Shown here piece by piece: positions 54,307 through 64,000 of a DNA stretch of 64,000 nucleotides. The notes beneath the pieces were generated by a model. It did no database searches. It was given only the letters and a program-made list of their open reading frames with translations, and was not told where the DNA came from. Within the stretch, counting starts at the first letter, position 1; each line of letters begins with the position of its first letter. The stretch spans positions 81,603 through 145,602 of the forward strand of contig JAQVHS010000004.1 in assembly GCA_028696075.1 (NCBI GenBank), written 5' to 3'. This DNA comes from Candidatus Gastranaerophilales bacterium (GTDB taxonomy: Bacteria; Cyanobacteriota; Vampirovibrionia; Gastranaerophilales; JAILCC01). Position numbers and translations under genes: made by a program.

Positions 54307-55326
54307 ATGCAAGTAATTACAATAGATGATTTGGTCGACTATCGGATATTGCCTTTCAATATATATAATGAAGAAGGTGAGATTGTTCTTAACGCAGGAG
54401 ATAACCTAACCCCGGGGAAACTTTTACAGTTACGTTATTTAGCTGCCCTTTATTGTGATGAAAATGTTATAACAGCCCACCCTGTTGACTCTCAAGACGG
54501 CCCGGCACAAATACCTTCTCCTGTTTTCTCGGATATTATAATAGACGAAGAAGAAGACCCTTTTGAAACAACCATAAACATTAATTCGCCTATTAACGAA
54601 CAAACACAGCTTCAATTCAAATCTCTTTATAAAAAAGCAATACTAAATTTGAACACCAAGATTGACGAAGATAGTGTAACACAGGTAAAAACCATAAGAG
54701 ACCAGCTTTTAGATACGATTTTGCCTGTTATTGAAAAAACGCATAAAAAATCCCAGCTGAAAATCATAGGCAGTTATAACAAATATCATGGTTTAAATGT
54801 TGCGATTTTAAGTACAATGCTTTGCAAAAAAATGGGCTTAAACGACACTCAAACAGCGGATGTGGCATTGGCAGCGCTTTTGCATGACATAGGCAAAACA
54901 AGACTTCCTAAAGAAGAGCAAAATTCCTACTCTATTAATGCCCAACAAAATAAAATATACGAAATCCATCCTGAATTAGGCTACAAAATAATCAAAAGCG
55001 AATTGAAGCTGCCTGACATCATAGCCAGAGTGGCGCTTGAACATCATGAAAAAAATGACGGCAACGGTTATCCGTTTGGGATTTCAGGCGATTTAATCAG
55101 CCAATATTCACAAATAGTAAGCGTATGCAATATGTATGACAACCTGATTTCCGGCAAAGCCCATGTTCAGGTAGATACAGCCCAAGAAGCCGTCAAAAAA
55201 ATGATTGAAATGGGTACAAGCTGGTTTGCCCCGGGTATTTTATTTTCTTTTGTTTATATGACAAACTATTACGACAACATTCCTGTTGAAGAGCTTGGAA
55301 ACATGAGTAACATCAAGTGGAAGTAA
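54307..55326 (+). CDS. HD-GYP domain protein
   Basis: 339 residues. The N-terminal ~110 residues are a separate region starting VITIDDLVDYRILPFNIYNE, similar to the DUF3391-like start of other HD-GYP proteins. The HD-GYP domain (~150-320) has LAALLHDIGKTRLPKE, HPELGYKIIKSE and HHEKNDGNGYPFGISGDLIS, the complete signature of cyclic-di-GMP phosphodiesterases (HD and GYP). With flagellar genes in the same region it may adjust motility. The stop overlaps trmFO by 10 nt. Confidence 0.92.
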   Translation: MQVITIDDLVDYRILPFNIYNEEGEIVLNAGDNLTPGKLLQLRYLAALYCDENVITAHPVDSQDGPAQIPSPVFSDIIIDEEEDPFETTININSPINEQTQLQFKSLYKKAILNLNTKIDEDSVTQVKTIRDQLLDTILPVIEKTHKKSQLKIIGSYNKYHGLNVAILSTMLCKKMGLNDTQTADVALAALLHDIGKTRLPKEEQNSYSINAQQNKIYEIHPELGYKIIKSELKLPDIIARVALEHHEKNDGNGYPFGISGDLISQYSQIVSVCNMYDNLISGKAHVQVDTAQEAVKKMIEMGTSWFAPGILFSFVYMTNYYDNIPVEELGNMSNIKWK

Positions 55327-56621
55327 CAATTGCAGGCGCAGGGCTGGCCGGCTCGGAAGCGGCCTTATATCTGGCAAACAAAGGAATAAAGGTCAACCTC
55401 TATGAAATGCGACCGAATAAACAAACAGGCGCGCATAAAACAAGCAATGCTGCAGAAGTTGTTTGCTCTAACAGCCTTGGGTCAAAAGATTTATCCGTGG
55501 CAAGCGGACTTTTAAAAGCGGAAATGGAGTTACTGGGTTCAACATTAATCAGAGCTGCAAAAGAATTCTCACTGCCTGCCGGGAATGCGCTTGCCATAGA
55601 CAGAGAACTTTTTTCCGAACATATCACAACTCTTATAGAAGACAACCCTAATATCAACTTGATAAGAGAAGAAATAACACAAATCCCCGCAACCCCTTGT
55701 ATCATAGCAAGCGGACCTTTGACGTCAGATGAATTAGCCCAAAGTATCAGCGAATTTACAGAAGAAGATAACCTTCACTTTTTTGACGCAATAGCGCCTA
55801 TTGTGGAAAAAGACAGTATAAATTTTGACAAGGCATTTTATGCAAGCCGCTATGATAAAGGCGAGGCAAGTTATATCAACTGTCCTATGAACAAAGAAGA
55901 ATACCTGCATTTTTATAATATTTTAATAAACAGCCCTGCTATCGAGCTGAAATCATTTGAAAAAAATGCAAGCTTTTTTGAATCATGCCTGCCTGTTGAA
56001 GTAATAGCTTCAAGAGGGGTTGATACCCTCAGGTTTGGACCTTTAAAGCCGGTCGGGCTGATTGATAAAAGAACCGATACAATTAATTATGCGGTAGTTC
56101 AGCTTCGTCAGGATAATATGGCTGCCGATTTGTATAATCTCGTAGGCTTTCAGACTAACCTGAAATGGGGAGCCCAAAAAGAGTTAATCCGCTCAATACC
56201 GGGGCTTGAAAACGCCAATATATCACGCTACGGAGTAATGCACAGGAATACTTTTATCTTCTCTCCTAAAGTTTTGTACCCGACTTTGCAAACAAAAAAA
56301 CGCCATGATTTATTTTTTGCAGGTCAGATAACAGGTGTTGAAGGATACAGCGAATCTATGGCTACAGGGCTTTTAGCAGGCATTAACATGTATCGTTTTC
56401 TCACAAATCAGGAGCTTTTGGTTCTTGATGATTGCTCTATGCTAGGTGCATTGTGCAAATACATCTCTTTTGAAGAGCATAAAAAGTTAAACCCGATAAA
56501 CAGCAATTGGGGAATTTTGAAGCCTGTTGAAGTAGAAAAAAAGTTTAGAAAAGATAAGAAATTTAAGGCAAAATTATATACAGAGCGTGCATTTGAGTAT
56601 ATTAAGGGTTTAAAAATTTAA
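55317..56621 (+). CDS. trmFO: tRNA uracil-54 C5-methyltransferase, folate/FAD-dependent
   Basis: 434 residues from a GTG start. TrmFO makes ribothymidine at position 54 of tRNAs with methylene-THF and FADH2. Seen: VTIAGAGLAGSEAALYLANK (FAD fold), NLYEMRPNKQTGAHKTSNAA, EVVCSNSLGS with the catalytic-loop cysteine, and ALAIDRELFSEHI. The C-terminus has FFAGQITGVEGYSESMATGL, diagnostic for TrmFO versus GidA. The GTG lies inside the end of the HD-GYP gene, so translation is coupled. Confidence 0.97.
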   Translation: MEVTIAGAGLAGSEAALYLANKGIKVNLYEMRPNKQTGAHKTSNAAEVVCSNSLGSKDLSVASGLLKAEMELLGSTLIRAAKEFSLPAGNALAIDRELFSEHITTLIEDNPNINLIREEITQIPATPCIIASGPLTSDELAQSISEFTEEDNLHFFDAIAPIVEKDSINFDKAFYASRYDKGEASYINCPMNKEEYLHFYNILINSPAIELKSFEKNASFFESCLPVEVIASRGVDTLRFGPLKPVGLIDKRTDTINYAVVQLRQDNMAADLYNLVGFQTNLKWGAQKELIRSIPGLENANISRYGVMHRNTFIFSPKVLYPTLQTKKRHDLFFAGQITGVEGYSESMATGLLAGINMYRFLTNQELLVLDDCSMLGALCKYISFEEHKKLNPINSNWGILKPVEVEKKFRKDKKFKAKLYTERAFEYIKGLKI

Positions 56622-56728
56622 AAAAATGAAACAAAATTATTTTTTCATCGTCTAAATGGGTAATAGTCAACAAATCGTTATACTAAATGACTAGTTATTT
56701 TTGGTTAAGAAAATATGGGGTATGCTAT

Positions 56729-57637
56729 ATGCTGTATTTAGAAGAAGTAGGGAGAGAGCCTGAGGAAGCGGTTAAGACATTTGATTATTTAAAGTCGGAC
56801 AGTTCAAATGACATCCTTCAAATGTACCTTAAAGATATCGGAAAAAAAAAGATATTAACTATTTCTCAAGAACAAGAACTCAGCAAAACAATAAGGGAGG
56901 GAAAGGAAAAAGAGGCGCAAAGAGCCAAGAACAAATTAGTGCAGGCTAATTTAAGACTTGTTGTAAGTATTGCCAAAAAATATGTTTCTCAAGGCGTGCT
57001 GTTTATGGATTTAGTGCAAGAAGGCAGCTTAGGACTCATTAAAGCAGCGGAAAAATTTGATTATAAAAAAGGGTTCAGGTTTTCTACTTATGCTACCTGG
57101 TGGATAAGGCAGACAATAATACGAGCCATCGCCAATAATTCCAAAACCATCAGAATTCCCGTACATATGGCAGAAAAAATAAGAAACTACAAGAAAATTC
57201 ATTCGCAATTATCGGGTTTGCTCGGGCGCGAACCCTCAGACAGAGAGATTTCGGCAGAACTGGGGATACCTGAGAATAAGCTTTACGCAATCAGAAAAGC
57301 AATGACACGGGAACCCATAAGCCTGGATATGCCGATAGGGGATGAGATAGTGCTTGAGGATTATATTCCCGACGATACAGAAAAATCGCCTTGTTGTGAA
57401 ATCGAAAAATCACTGCTGCATGACGATATGCTGGACATTCTTAAAATCCTTACGGAAAGAGAACAATGCATACTCAAACAACGGTTCGGCATAGGGGAGA
57501 AGAGAGTGCAAACATTAGAAGAATTGGGCAACAAATTCGGATTTTCAAAAGAGCGAATCAGACAAATAGAGGAAAAAGCCGTACGAAAATTACGTTATGC
57601 ACAGGAGGCTAGACATTTGAAAGATTATCTGTGTTAA
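56729..57637 (+). CDS. Sigma-70 family factor, RpoD-like
   Basis: 302 residues from the ATG at 56729 (GGGG about 11 nt upstream); an in-frame ATG at 56687 would add 14 residues. Regions are complete: 1.2 ([20 protein letters not shown]), 2 ([20 protein letters not shown] and [17 protein letters not shown]), 3 ([10 protein letters not shown]) and 4 ([36 protein letters not shown]). Without the long region 1.1 and insert of a true primary factor, it is best seen as a group 2 factor, of which cyanobacteria and relatives have several. It has its own promoter region after trmFO. Its end overlaps the symporter gene tail-to-tail by 29 bp. Confidence 0.9.
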   Translation: MLYLEEVGREPEEAVKTFDYLKSDSSNDILQMYLKDIGKKKILTISQEQELSKTIREGKEKEAQRAKNKLVQANLRLVVSIAKKYVSQGVLFMDLVQEGSLGLIKAAEKFDYKKGFRFSTYATWWIRQTIIRAIANNSKTIRIPVHMAEKIRNYKKIHSQLSGLLGREPSDREISAELGIPENKLYAIRKAMTREPISLDMPIGDEIVLEDYIPDDTEKSPCCEIEKSLLHDDMLDILKILTEREQCILKQRFGIGEKRVQTLEELGNKFGFSKERIRQIEEKAVRKLRYAQEARHLKDYLC

Positions 57638-59204
57638 TTTCTTCAGTCTGAGCGACAAGAACAAGTTCTTCTTTAAACCACATTTTATTAAGCTTTAATG
57701 CCACACTATGTTTTTTGCAATATTCTATTAAATCCGATTTTATTTCAGGTAAAAGAATATATACTGCAATCAGGTTTGGAATAGCCATAGCCAACATACT
57801 TGCATCCGTCAGATTGATAATACTTCCAAGATTCATAGAAGAACCTACTACGGTAAACAGAAGGAAAATAAGCTGGTATGTAATAATACGTTTTTTGCCT
57901 TCCCCGAACATATAAGTCCAGCCTTTTTGTCCGTAATAAGCCCAGGAAATAATAGTAGTGAAAGCAAACAAAAATATTACAACCGCTAATATATAAGGAG
58001 AAAAAGATAATACCGAAGAAAACGCTCCTGACGTAAGTTCCACACCGGATAATCCCTGTGGAACATTTTTATATGCATTGGTGATAATAATTGTAGCTGC
58101 AGTTAAGGCGCATACACAAGCGGTAATAAAGGGTTCTAACAATGCTATGAAACCCTGTGAAACAGGTTCTTTTGTTTTACTCGCAGCATAAGCAATGGGA
58201 GCAGAACCGGCACCCGCCTCATTGGTTTGGATGCTTCTTCTTAACCCTATTATAATAACACCTGCTATCCCGCCATATATTGCACTGGGGTTAAAGGCTT
58301 CTTTTAGTATTGTAAACAAGGTTGAGGGAAGAGCCGGTATATTTAGCAAAATAACAGCAAGTGCAAGAAACAAATAAAGAAAACACATTAAAGGTACAAG
58401 TTTTTCGGCAGCTTTAGCAATACCTTTTATTCCGCCCATTATAATCATACCTACGGCAATAGCAGTCAGTAGCCCGCAAACCCAGGCATTGTTATAAAAA
58501 ATACTATTTTGAGCGCCTGTTACAGCTATCACCTGTTGCGTCGCCTGATTTACCTGAAGCATATTTCCGCCGCCTAAGGCTGCGGGTATAGTTAATATTG
58601 CAAAAATAAGCGCTAACGGCTGACCAAACCAGCGTAAATTCTTCCTTGTCAGACCGTGTGCTATATAATGCATCGGGCCGCCTGAAACAGAGCCGTCTTC
58701 GTTAAATCTTCTGTATTTAATTGCAAGCACTGCTTCGCAGAATTTTAGTGTCATACCGAGAAGAGCACCCACAAAAATCCAGAAAACAGCGCCGGGACCG
58801 CCTATTGAAATTGATATAGCCACTCCTGCAATGCTTCCCAACCCTACCGTACCTGATAGTGCGGTAATAAGAGCCTGCAGTGGCGATACTTCACCGTCTT
58901 CATCGTTATTATTCTCCGAAAAAGCAGGATTTTTAGCGGTAACAAGTTTAATAGAATGAACAAAACCCCATAACGAAATTCCTCTTAAATAAAAAGTCGT
59001 AACAACACCTGCCGCTAAAAGCCATAAAATCGTAATAGGAACACTTGTGCCGCCAATAGTTATCGGATAAAAAATAAATTCCGAAAAAACATCCGATACC
59101 GGTGTGAAAAATTTATCTATTTGTTTATCAATACTCATACCAAATGCACTTTGAGCCTGAAACAAAAGTGCAGCCAAAAACAATATTACTCTCTTACTTA
59201 GCAT
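57609..59204 (-). CDS. Sodium:alanine symporter family transporter
   Basis: 531 residues with a signal-like N-terminus ([14 protein letters not shown]) and about eleven membrane helices. The family signature [20 protein letters not shown], then [14 protein letters not shown], is present, and [20 protein letters not shown] is the second family motif. AGCS proteins import alanine, glycine or D-alanine with sodium. The long N-terminal extension with a cleavable-looking segment is unusual, though also seen in some relatives. It is monocistronic, convergent with the sigma factor gene. Confidence 0.92.
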   Translation of the reverse strand: MLSKRVILFLAALLFQAQSAFGMSIDKQIDKFFTPVSDVFSEFIFYPITIGGTSVPITILWLLAAGVVTTFYLRGISLWGFVHSIKLVTAKNPAFSENNNDEDGEVSPLQALITALSGTVGLGSIAGVAISISIGGPGAVFWIFVGALLGMTLKFCEAVLAIKYRRFNEDGSVSGGPMHYIAHGLTRKNLRWFGQPLALIFAILTIPAALGGGNMLQVNQATQQVIAVTGAQNSIFYNNAWVCGLLTAIAVGMIIMGGIKGIAKAAEKLVPLMCFLYLFLALAVILLNIPALPSTLFTILKEAFNPSAIYGGIAGVIIIGLRRSIQTNEAGAGSAPIAYAASKTKEPVSQGFIALLEPFITACVCALTAATIIITNAYKNVPQGLSGVELTSGAFSSVLSFSPYILAVVIFLFAFTTIISWAYYGQKGWTYMFGEGKKRIITYQLIFLLFTVVGSSMNLGSIINLTDASMLAMAIPNLIAVYILLPEIKSDLIEYCKKHSVALKLNKMWFKEELVLVAQTEEINTDNLSNV

Positions 59205-59334
59205 AGCCTCATTACTCCTTATATTGAAAATAATTATGTTATAAAAAAAACTCTGCTACAAGTAAAATAATTTTAAGAATGTTATAGGGCAATACTTTTT
59301 ATGTTACAATTCAGGTAATGATAGGGGTAAAACT

Positions 59335-60030
59335 ATGATAAACAAAATTCTGGTGGTTGATGATGATAAAGAAATCAGAGAATGGCTTGAACTTGATTTA
59401 AAGCTTTCGGGTTACATGGTTGAAGCCGCAAAAGACGGTTTGGAGGGTTTAAACCGTGCTATTAACGAAGATTTCAATCTTATTATCCTCGATGTAATGA
59501 TGCCAAAAATGAACGGTTTTGAAGTATGCCAAAATATCAGAAAAGTCAAAAAAGACATCCCTGTTATTATTCTGACTGCCAAAGGAACAATTGATGATAA
59601 GATAGAAGGTTTTGACAGCGGAGCAAATGATTATTTGGTAAAACCTTTTGATATTCAGGAGCTTTTGGTAAGGGTAAGAGCGCTTTTAAGAAGAAATGAA
59701 ACGATTGTTCCGTCTAATTCTGAAACACTTGAAATAGGCGAAATAAAGCTTTTTCCTGATTCTTTGGAAACAAGCATTGCTTCAAAAATAATTAAGCTAA
59801 CCCCTACAGAGTTTGAAATCTTATATTGCCTTATGCAGCATGTAAATCAGGCGGTCAGCTACTCCACCTTGCTTGATGAAGTTTGGGGATATGACGCTGA
59901 TGAAGATGTAAGAATGGTAAGAGTTCACGTCGGCTGCCTAAGACAAAAAATAGAACCAAACCCTAAATCACCCTCTTACGTTAAAACAGTTACTAATGTG
60001 GGCTACAAACTCACGCCGTTTTTTGAGTAG
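59335..60030 (+). CDS. OmpR/PhoB-family response regulator
   Basis: 231 residues: receiver domain (1-120) with the phospho-acceptor D53 (LIILDVMMPK), acidic pair DD in VVDDDKE and the switch lysine in YLVKPFDIQELLVRVRALLR; then a winged helix (~135-228) with LTPTEFEILYCLMQHVNQAV, EVWGYDADEDVRMVRVHVG and VKTVTNVGYKL. It resembles RpaA/RpaB-type regulators. The kinase gene follows after 2 nt. Confidence 0.96.
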   Translation: MINKILVVDDDKEIREWLELDLKLSGYMVEAAKDGLEGLNRAINEDFNLIILDVMMPKMNGFEVCQNIRKVKKDIPVIILTAKGTIDDKIEGFDSGANDYLVKPFDIQELLVRVRALLRRNETIVPSNSETLEIGEIKLFPDSLETSIASKIIKLTPTEFEILYCLMQHVNQAVSYSTLLDEVWGYDADEDVRMVRVHVGCLRQKIEPNPKSPSYVKTVTNVGYKLTPFFE

Positions 60031-60032
60031 TT

Positions 60033-61709
60033 ATGAAAAGATTAAAAATAGCCGAACAAGTCTTAATAGTACAAGTTTTTGCACTTATTGTGCCTCTTGT
60101 TGTGGCGGCGTTAATCATTATAAACACAAACCAGATAGCAGTGAAAAAAGAACTTGTATACAGCGCCGAAATTGTGGGTAACGGCATAGTTAACAAGCTT
60201 AATACTCTTGAAGATTTTGAAAGCCATTCCATGTTTTATACTTTTCAGGCGCTTTCAAGAATGAAAGGCAAAGAGAGAGAGAATTTTTTATCATTAATAG
60301 AGCACAGTGATACAGGTATAGAAAAAATAGAACTTAAAAAAGAAAACCAGTCTGCGGAATTCACAAACAAATATATCCCTGATAAAAAACAAGTTTTATT
60401 CTCAAGAAAAATCGATAATGATTACTACGTAACCAAACTTGTCAACATTAATTACCTGAAAAAAAAGTTATTTGAAAACTTTGATGCGGAAGACAGGCTT
60501 GTATTTATAGTTGATAAAAACAAACAGCTTGTAATGAGCGTAAATTATGACAAGGCAAAATTTGATACGCTTATGCCCCTAATCCCGAAAGAAACTTATC
60601 CGCTTGTTCCCACAACATTTTATAAAGACAAAAACCAGCCGAACGTCGCTATATATTATCCGAATTTAGACTGGTATATTGTCATATCAACTCCAAAGCA
60701 GCTAATCAATTACGGAATTATAAGCGCAAGACACAAAATTATACTTTCCATATTCATAGCGGCGCTTGCCGTGTTTTTACTGTTTTCTGCCTATACCTAC
60801 TCTCTTTATATAAATATCCGCCAGCTTTTTAAAGGTATAAATGCTATAGGACACGGAAATTACATGAGAAAAATCCGTATTATAAAAAATATATTCACTC
60901 CGAGCGAAACTTTGTTTTTGGCAAATGAAATAAATAAAATGGTTGAGAGGATAAACCTTTCTCACAAAAAACTCCAAGCCTCAAATGAAAAACTCAAAAA
61001 AATGGATGAATATAAATCTAACCTCATTGATACCGTAAGCCATGAATTCAGAACCCCGCTTACCAGTATAAAAGGTTATACCTCAAGGCTTTTAAGGCAT
61101 AATGTTAATCTTGATGAAGAAACCAAAAAACAATCGCTAAAAGTCATAAAATCCCAGGCAGAACGTCTAAGCCGTATGGTAAATGACTTGTTGGTAATTC
61201 CTGATATAGAATCATCTTCATTAAGATTGGATTTGAAAGCAATAAACATCAAAGAAATAATAGAACTGAGCATACTATCCACAAGCAAAAGCGAAAACAG
61301 CACGTTTGAACTGAATATAAGCGAAACTTTGCCTTCCGTGCTTGCTGATGAAGACAAGCTCATTCAAATATTTGTGAATTTGTTTGAAAACGCAATAAAA
61401 TATTCAGTAGAAGATACACCCATAACAATCTGCGCTGTAGAGAATGAGAATTTTATAAAAGTAAGCGTTAAAAACCTGTGCAAAAAAATATCTCAAGAAA
61501 CAGCAAACAAATTATTTGAGAAGTTCGTACGCATAGATACGGATTTAACACGAACCACAAGGGGAACGGGTTTGGGATTATTTATTGTAAAAGGGTTAAT
61601 AGAAGCCATGAACGGGCAAATAACATTAAAAACCGATGATTATTTTGAGATAGTTTTCACTATCCCTGTTTACAAAGAGCTTGAGGATACAGAAATTGAA
61701 GAATATTGA
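60033..61709 (+). CDS. Membrane sensor histidine kinase
   Basis: 558 residues: a transmembrane helix (~13-32), a Cache-like extracytoplasmic domain (~35-235), a second helix (~238-258), a HAMP-like segment, then HisKA with H337 (DTVSHEFRTPLTSIKGYTSR) and a HATPase domain (NLFENAIKYSVEDTPI, GTGLGLFIVKGLIEAMNGQI). It forms a two-component pair with the regulator 2 nt upstream. The signal is unknown. Its stop overlaps tadA. Confidence 0.94.
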   Translation: MKRLKIAEQVLIVQVFALIVPLVVAALIIINTNQIAVKKELVYSAEIVGNGIVNKLNTLEDFESHSMFYTFQALSRMKGKERENFLSLIEHSDTGIEKIELKKENQSAEFTNKYIPDKKQVLFSRKIDNDYYVTKLVNINYLKKKLFENFDAEDRLVFIVDKNKQLVMSVNYDKAKFDTLMPLIPKETYPLVPTTFYKDKNQPNVAIYYPNLDWYIVISTPKQLINYGIISARHKIILSIFIAALAVFLLFSAYTYSLYINIRQLFKGINAIGHGNYMRKIRIIKNIFTPSETLFLANEINKMVERINLSHKKLQASNEKLKKMDEYKSNLIDTVSHEFRTPLTSIKGYTSRLLRHNVNLDEETKKQSLKVIKSQAERLSRMVNDLLVIPDIESSSLRLDLKAINIKEIIELSILSTSKSENSTFELNISETLPSVLADEDKLIQIFVNLFENAIKYSVEDTPITICAVENENFIKVSVKNLCKKISQETANKLFEKFVRIDTDLTRTTRGTGLGLFIVKGLIEAMNGQITLKTDDYFEIVFTIPVYKELEDTEIEEY

Positions 61710-62130
61710 TTTCATGAAAATTGCAATTAATGAAGCTCTTAAAACAAACACCGATATTCCCGCAGGGGCTGTCATAGTAAAAGATGGCGAAGTAATCGCA
61801 AAGGCTCACAACAAAAAAGAAGAACTGAATGATGTATCGGCGCATGCAGAAATTCTTGCAATTAAAGAAGCGGCTCAAAAACTCGGCAACTGGCGTTTGT
61901 CAGGTACAAAAATGTACGTTACATTAGAACCGTGCCCGATGTGTGCAGCGGCAATAGTAAACAGCAGAATAGAAGAAGTGTATTTCGGCGCTTTTGACAA
62001 CCTTTACGGCGCATTTGGCAGCACAATAAATATGGCGGGAATTTTCGGCTCCAAAATTAAAATAAAAGGGGGCATTATGGAAAAAGAATGCAAGGCGCTT
62101 TTGGACAATTTTTTTGAGGCAAAAAGATGA
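61696..62130 (+). CDS. tadA: tRNA-specific adenosine deaminase
   Basis: 144 residues from a TTG at 61696 with GAGGA 9 nt upstream, giving the usual ..DFMKIAINEAL start; a TTG five codons earlier is also possible. TadA converts A34 of tRNA-Arg to inosine. Zinc and catalytic residues are visible: HAE in VSAHAEILAI and PCPMCAAA. It overlaps the kinase gene by 14 nt. Confidence 0.95.
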   Translation: MKNIDFMKIAINEALKTNTDIPAGAVIVKDGEVIAKAHNKKEELNDVSAHAEILAIKEAAQKLGNWRLSGTKMYVTLEPCPMCAAAIVNSRIEEVYFGAFDNLYGAFGSTINMAGIFGSKIKIKGGIMEKECKALLDNFFEAKR

Positions 62131-62879
62131 AAGAATTGCTGGATAAATTAGCAGCCAAGTATGAAACTCCTGATTTTATAAAATCAGATCCCGTACAATT
62201 CCCGCACAGATATTCAAAAAAACAGGACATAGAAATCTCGGGCATTATATCAAGCTCTTTTGCCTATGGTAAAAGAACCCTCTTCATAGAAAAACTAAAG
62301 TTCATCCACTCCGTAATGGGCAAAAGTCCACACGAGTTTTGCGTTAATTTCACCGTCAAAGACGAAAAACACTTTGAAAACTTCAGGTACAGATTTAATA
62401 ACGGCAATGATATTATAACGCTTATTAATTCGTTATCCGCTATTTACCAAAACAATAACTCGCTGGAAGATTTACTTGTTAAATTTAAAACAGAAGACAC
62501 CCCAAAAAACATCCTTAATGTACTAATACAGCATCTATACCCTGACAATTGCTCAAAAGGCTTCTGCTACCTTTTGCCAAACCCCTCCTCAAACAGCGCC
62601 TGCAAGCGACTTAACCTGTTTTTAAAATGGATGGTTAGAGGCGGAAGCGTGGATTTAAACAACTGGACTATCATAGACAAGAAAAACCTCATAATCCCAT
62701 TAGACACTCATGTAGCAAGAATTTCGAGATATTTAAACCTGACTTCACGCAAGTCCAACGACTGGACGACAGCCCGGGAAATAACCGATAACCTGAAGAA
62801 ATTTGATGCAAATGACCCTGTTAAATATGATTTTGCATTATTCGGCTACGGGGTGGAACACCCGATAATAGACCTGTGA
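62127..62879 (+). CDS. TIGR02757/DUF2400-family protein
   Basis: 250 residues. The family pattern is present throughout: DPVQFPHRYSKKQDIEISGI, then SSFAYGKRTLFIEKL, RYRFNNGNDIITL, SACKRLNLFLKWMVRGGSVD, then LIIPLDTHVARISRYLNL. These proteins look like a helix-hairpin-helix DNA glycosylase fold without known activity. The start overlaps the tadA stop (ATGA), so they are cotranscribed. Confidence 0.9.
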   Translation: MKELLDKLAAKYETPDFIKSDPVQFPHRYSKKQDIEISGIISSSFAYGKRTLFIEKLKFIHSVMGKSPHEFCVNFTVKDEKHFENFRYRFNNGNDIITLINSLSAIYQNNNSLEDLLVKFKTEDTPKNILNVLIQHLYPDNCSKGFCYLLPNPSSNSACKRLNLFLKWMVRGGSVDLNNWTIIDKKNLIIPLDTHVARISRYLNLTSRKSNDWTTAREITDNLKKFDANDPVKYDFALFGYGVEHPIIDL

Positions 62880-62917
62880 TATTGCATATACAAGATGTTT
62901 TATAGTAAGCTGATTTC

Positions 62918-64000
62918 ATGAAAAATTCGACCGAACAATTTTTACAAAAATATAACCTTTTACACTCTCCTATGCTTTTGGCATTTTCAGGCGGGTTTGA
63001 TTCTTGTGCGCTGGCTGATATTCTTTTTGAACTATCGCAAAAGCATGGTTTTTATTTGGCGCTTGCCCACTTAAACCATAACTGGCGGGGCAAAGAATCA
63101 AAAAAGGAACAGGAAAAATGCAGGTTATTTGCACAAGAAAGAAACTTACCGTTTTTTACCGCACAGCTTGATGACACCGTTGCTAAAACAGAAACAGCAG
63201 CACGTGAGGCAAGGTACGAATTTTTGACAAATTGCGCTAAAGAAAATAATATTCCAAATATTTTTACCGCCCACACTTCTTCGGACAACTCAGAAACCTT
63301 ACTTTACAGGGTTATAAAGGGTACGGGTATAGACGGGTTGCAGGGTATTGCCCCGCATATAAGATTAAACGAAGTCAATGTATACAGACCGTTGCTTGAT
63401 TTTGACCGCAACGATATTTTAAAATACTGTCAAAATAACAACCTTAGCCCTAACAATGATTCTTCAAATTCTGACACTAAATATATGAGAAATAAAATCA
63501 GAGCCGAAATTCTTCCGCTTCTCAAAGAAATCAACCCGGAAGTCGAAACGGCATTGACCCGTTTAATACATCTTTCAAAAGAAAATGAAGAAATTATCTG
63601 CAATCTTCTTGAGGAAACATATCGAAAGATAAAAAAAGACGGACTAATATATACCTCAGAGTTTATAAAATTATCAAAATCTCTGCAAAAACGTATAATC
63701 AAAGATTTTTTGGAAAAAGAAAATATTGACTATGATTTTAAAAAAGTAACAGAGGTTTTTGACTTTATACAAGCACAGCAAAATTCCAAATCAGGTAAAA
63801 CTCTTTCTATAACAAATAATTTATGGCTGTTCGTTCAGGATAAAAAAATGGAATTTATAGCCCAAACAAACACAATCTCAACCGAAAAAGAGCTGGATTT
63901 AAACGGTGAAACCCACTTTGAAGAATTAGGCATAAAATTAATATGCACCCCCTCCCCCCCTACTCCCGAACAATATCCGGATTCTGACGCTTCTATTGCA
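62918..64000 (+). CDS. tilS: tRNA(Ile)-lysidine synthase, 3' end outside window
   Basis: 361 codons are visible, running off the end of the window. TilS changes C34 of tRNA-Ile2 to lysidine. The PP-loop motif SGGFDS near residue 27, LALAHLNHNWRGKESKKEQE, FTAHTSSDNSETLLYRVIKG with GTGIDGLQGI, and NKIRAEILPLLKEINPEVE are all diagnostic. The usual PP-loop SGGxDS is kept. The C-terminal ~80 visible residues belong to the TilS-specific C domain. It starts 38 nt after the previous gene. Confidence 0.95.
   Translation, partial: MKNSTEQFLQKYNLLHSPMLLAFSGGFDSCALADILFELSQKHGFYLALAHLNHNWRGKESKKEQEKCRLFAQERNLPFFTAQLDDTVAKTETAAREARYEFLTNCAKENNIPNIFTAHTSSDNSETLLYRVIKGTGIDGLQGIAPHIRLNEVNVYRPLLDFDRNDILKYCQNNNLSPNNDSSNSDTKYMRNKIRAEILPLLKEINPEVETALTRLIHLSKENEEIICNLLEETYRKIKKDGLIYTSEFIKLSKSLQKRIIKDFLEKENIDYDFKKVTEVFDFIQAQQNSKSGKTLSITNNLWLFVQDKKMEFIAQTNTISTEKELDLNGETHFEELGIKLICTPSPPTPEQYPDSDASIA

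Overview
The window is AT-rich (intergenic regions especially) and uses the standard genetic code. It looks like a chromosome segment of a free-replicating, motile, host-associated bacterium. My best guess is a non-photosynthetic cyanobacterial relative (Melainabacteria/Vampirovibrionia, Gastranaerophilales-like). This is inference from a flagellum combined with a cyanobacterium-like RecG with a long N-terminal extension, a B12-dependent NrdJ, GshB, AhcY, an OmpR-type regulator, and short leader sequences with an [SN]F[GRK] motif on several enzymes. No marker gene in the window proves it.

Layout. 1-7.4 kb: flagellar genes (FliK-like, rod/hook protein, and a flagellin with a GLUG-type insert), an FAD dehydrogenase and nrdJ. 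7.5-12.2 kb: glyQ next to a dead IS1595-type transposase, a small membrane protein and a TPR protein with a decayed paralogue. 12.2-16.7 kb: a minus-strand housekeeping block, rpe, ahcY, gshB, def, fmt. 16.7-19.75 kb: tRNA-Pro, a ParE/RHH toxin-antitoxin pair, a tracrRNA gene, and a tandem 819-bp duplication. Each copy of the duplication carries a structured RNA on the plus strand, a small secreted protein on the minus strand, and a CRISPR-repeat derivative lacking exactly 11 bases. 19.8-25.8 kb: a complete type II-C CRISPR-Cas locus with 23 identical 36-bp repeats, 22 spacers, cas2, cas1 and cas9.

26-42 kb: a CHASE2 adenylate cyclase, recG, lpd-lipA, a YhcH/PHP/deoC cluster, a TPR lipid-or-cell-envelope protein, and a tight three-gene operon encoding a two-HKD phospholipase-D-like protein, a DEDDh exonuclease and a dGTPase, each with a short unusual N-terminal leader. 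About 42-54 kb: an integrated mobile element with small regulators, a Toprim-like/RecA-like replication protein, an XRE repressor, an MmeI-type single-chain restriction-modification enzyme, a DUF2971 protein, terminase-small-like proteins, a MerR-like protein and a large serine recombinase whose 3' end runs into tRNA-Asn. 54.3-64 kb: housekeeping and regulation, with an HD-GYP phosphodiesterase, trmFO, a sigma-70 factor, a sodium:alanine symporter, a two-component system, tadA, a TIGR02757 protein and the start of tilS.

The most interesting region is 17.8-25.8 kb. Every CRISPR repeat carries a near-consensus promoter (TTTACT, 17 bp, TATAAT), so each crRNA can be transcribed on its own, toward cas2. 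The tracrRNA lies 1.8 kb away on the opposite strand. Between them sits the duplicated unit, whose structured RNA shows compensatory base changes between copies in a predicted loop-loop (kissing) interaction, and whose protein-coding strand carries a partial anti-repeat.
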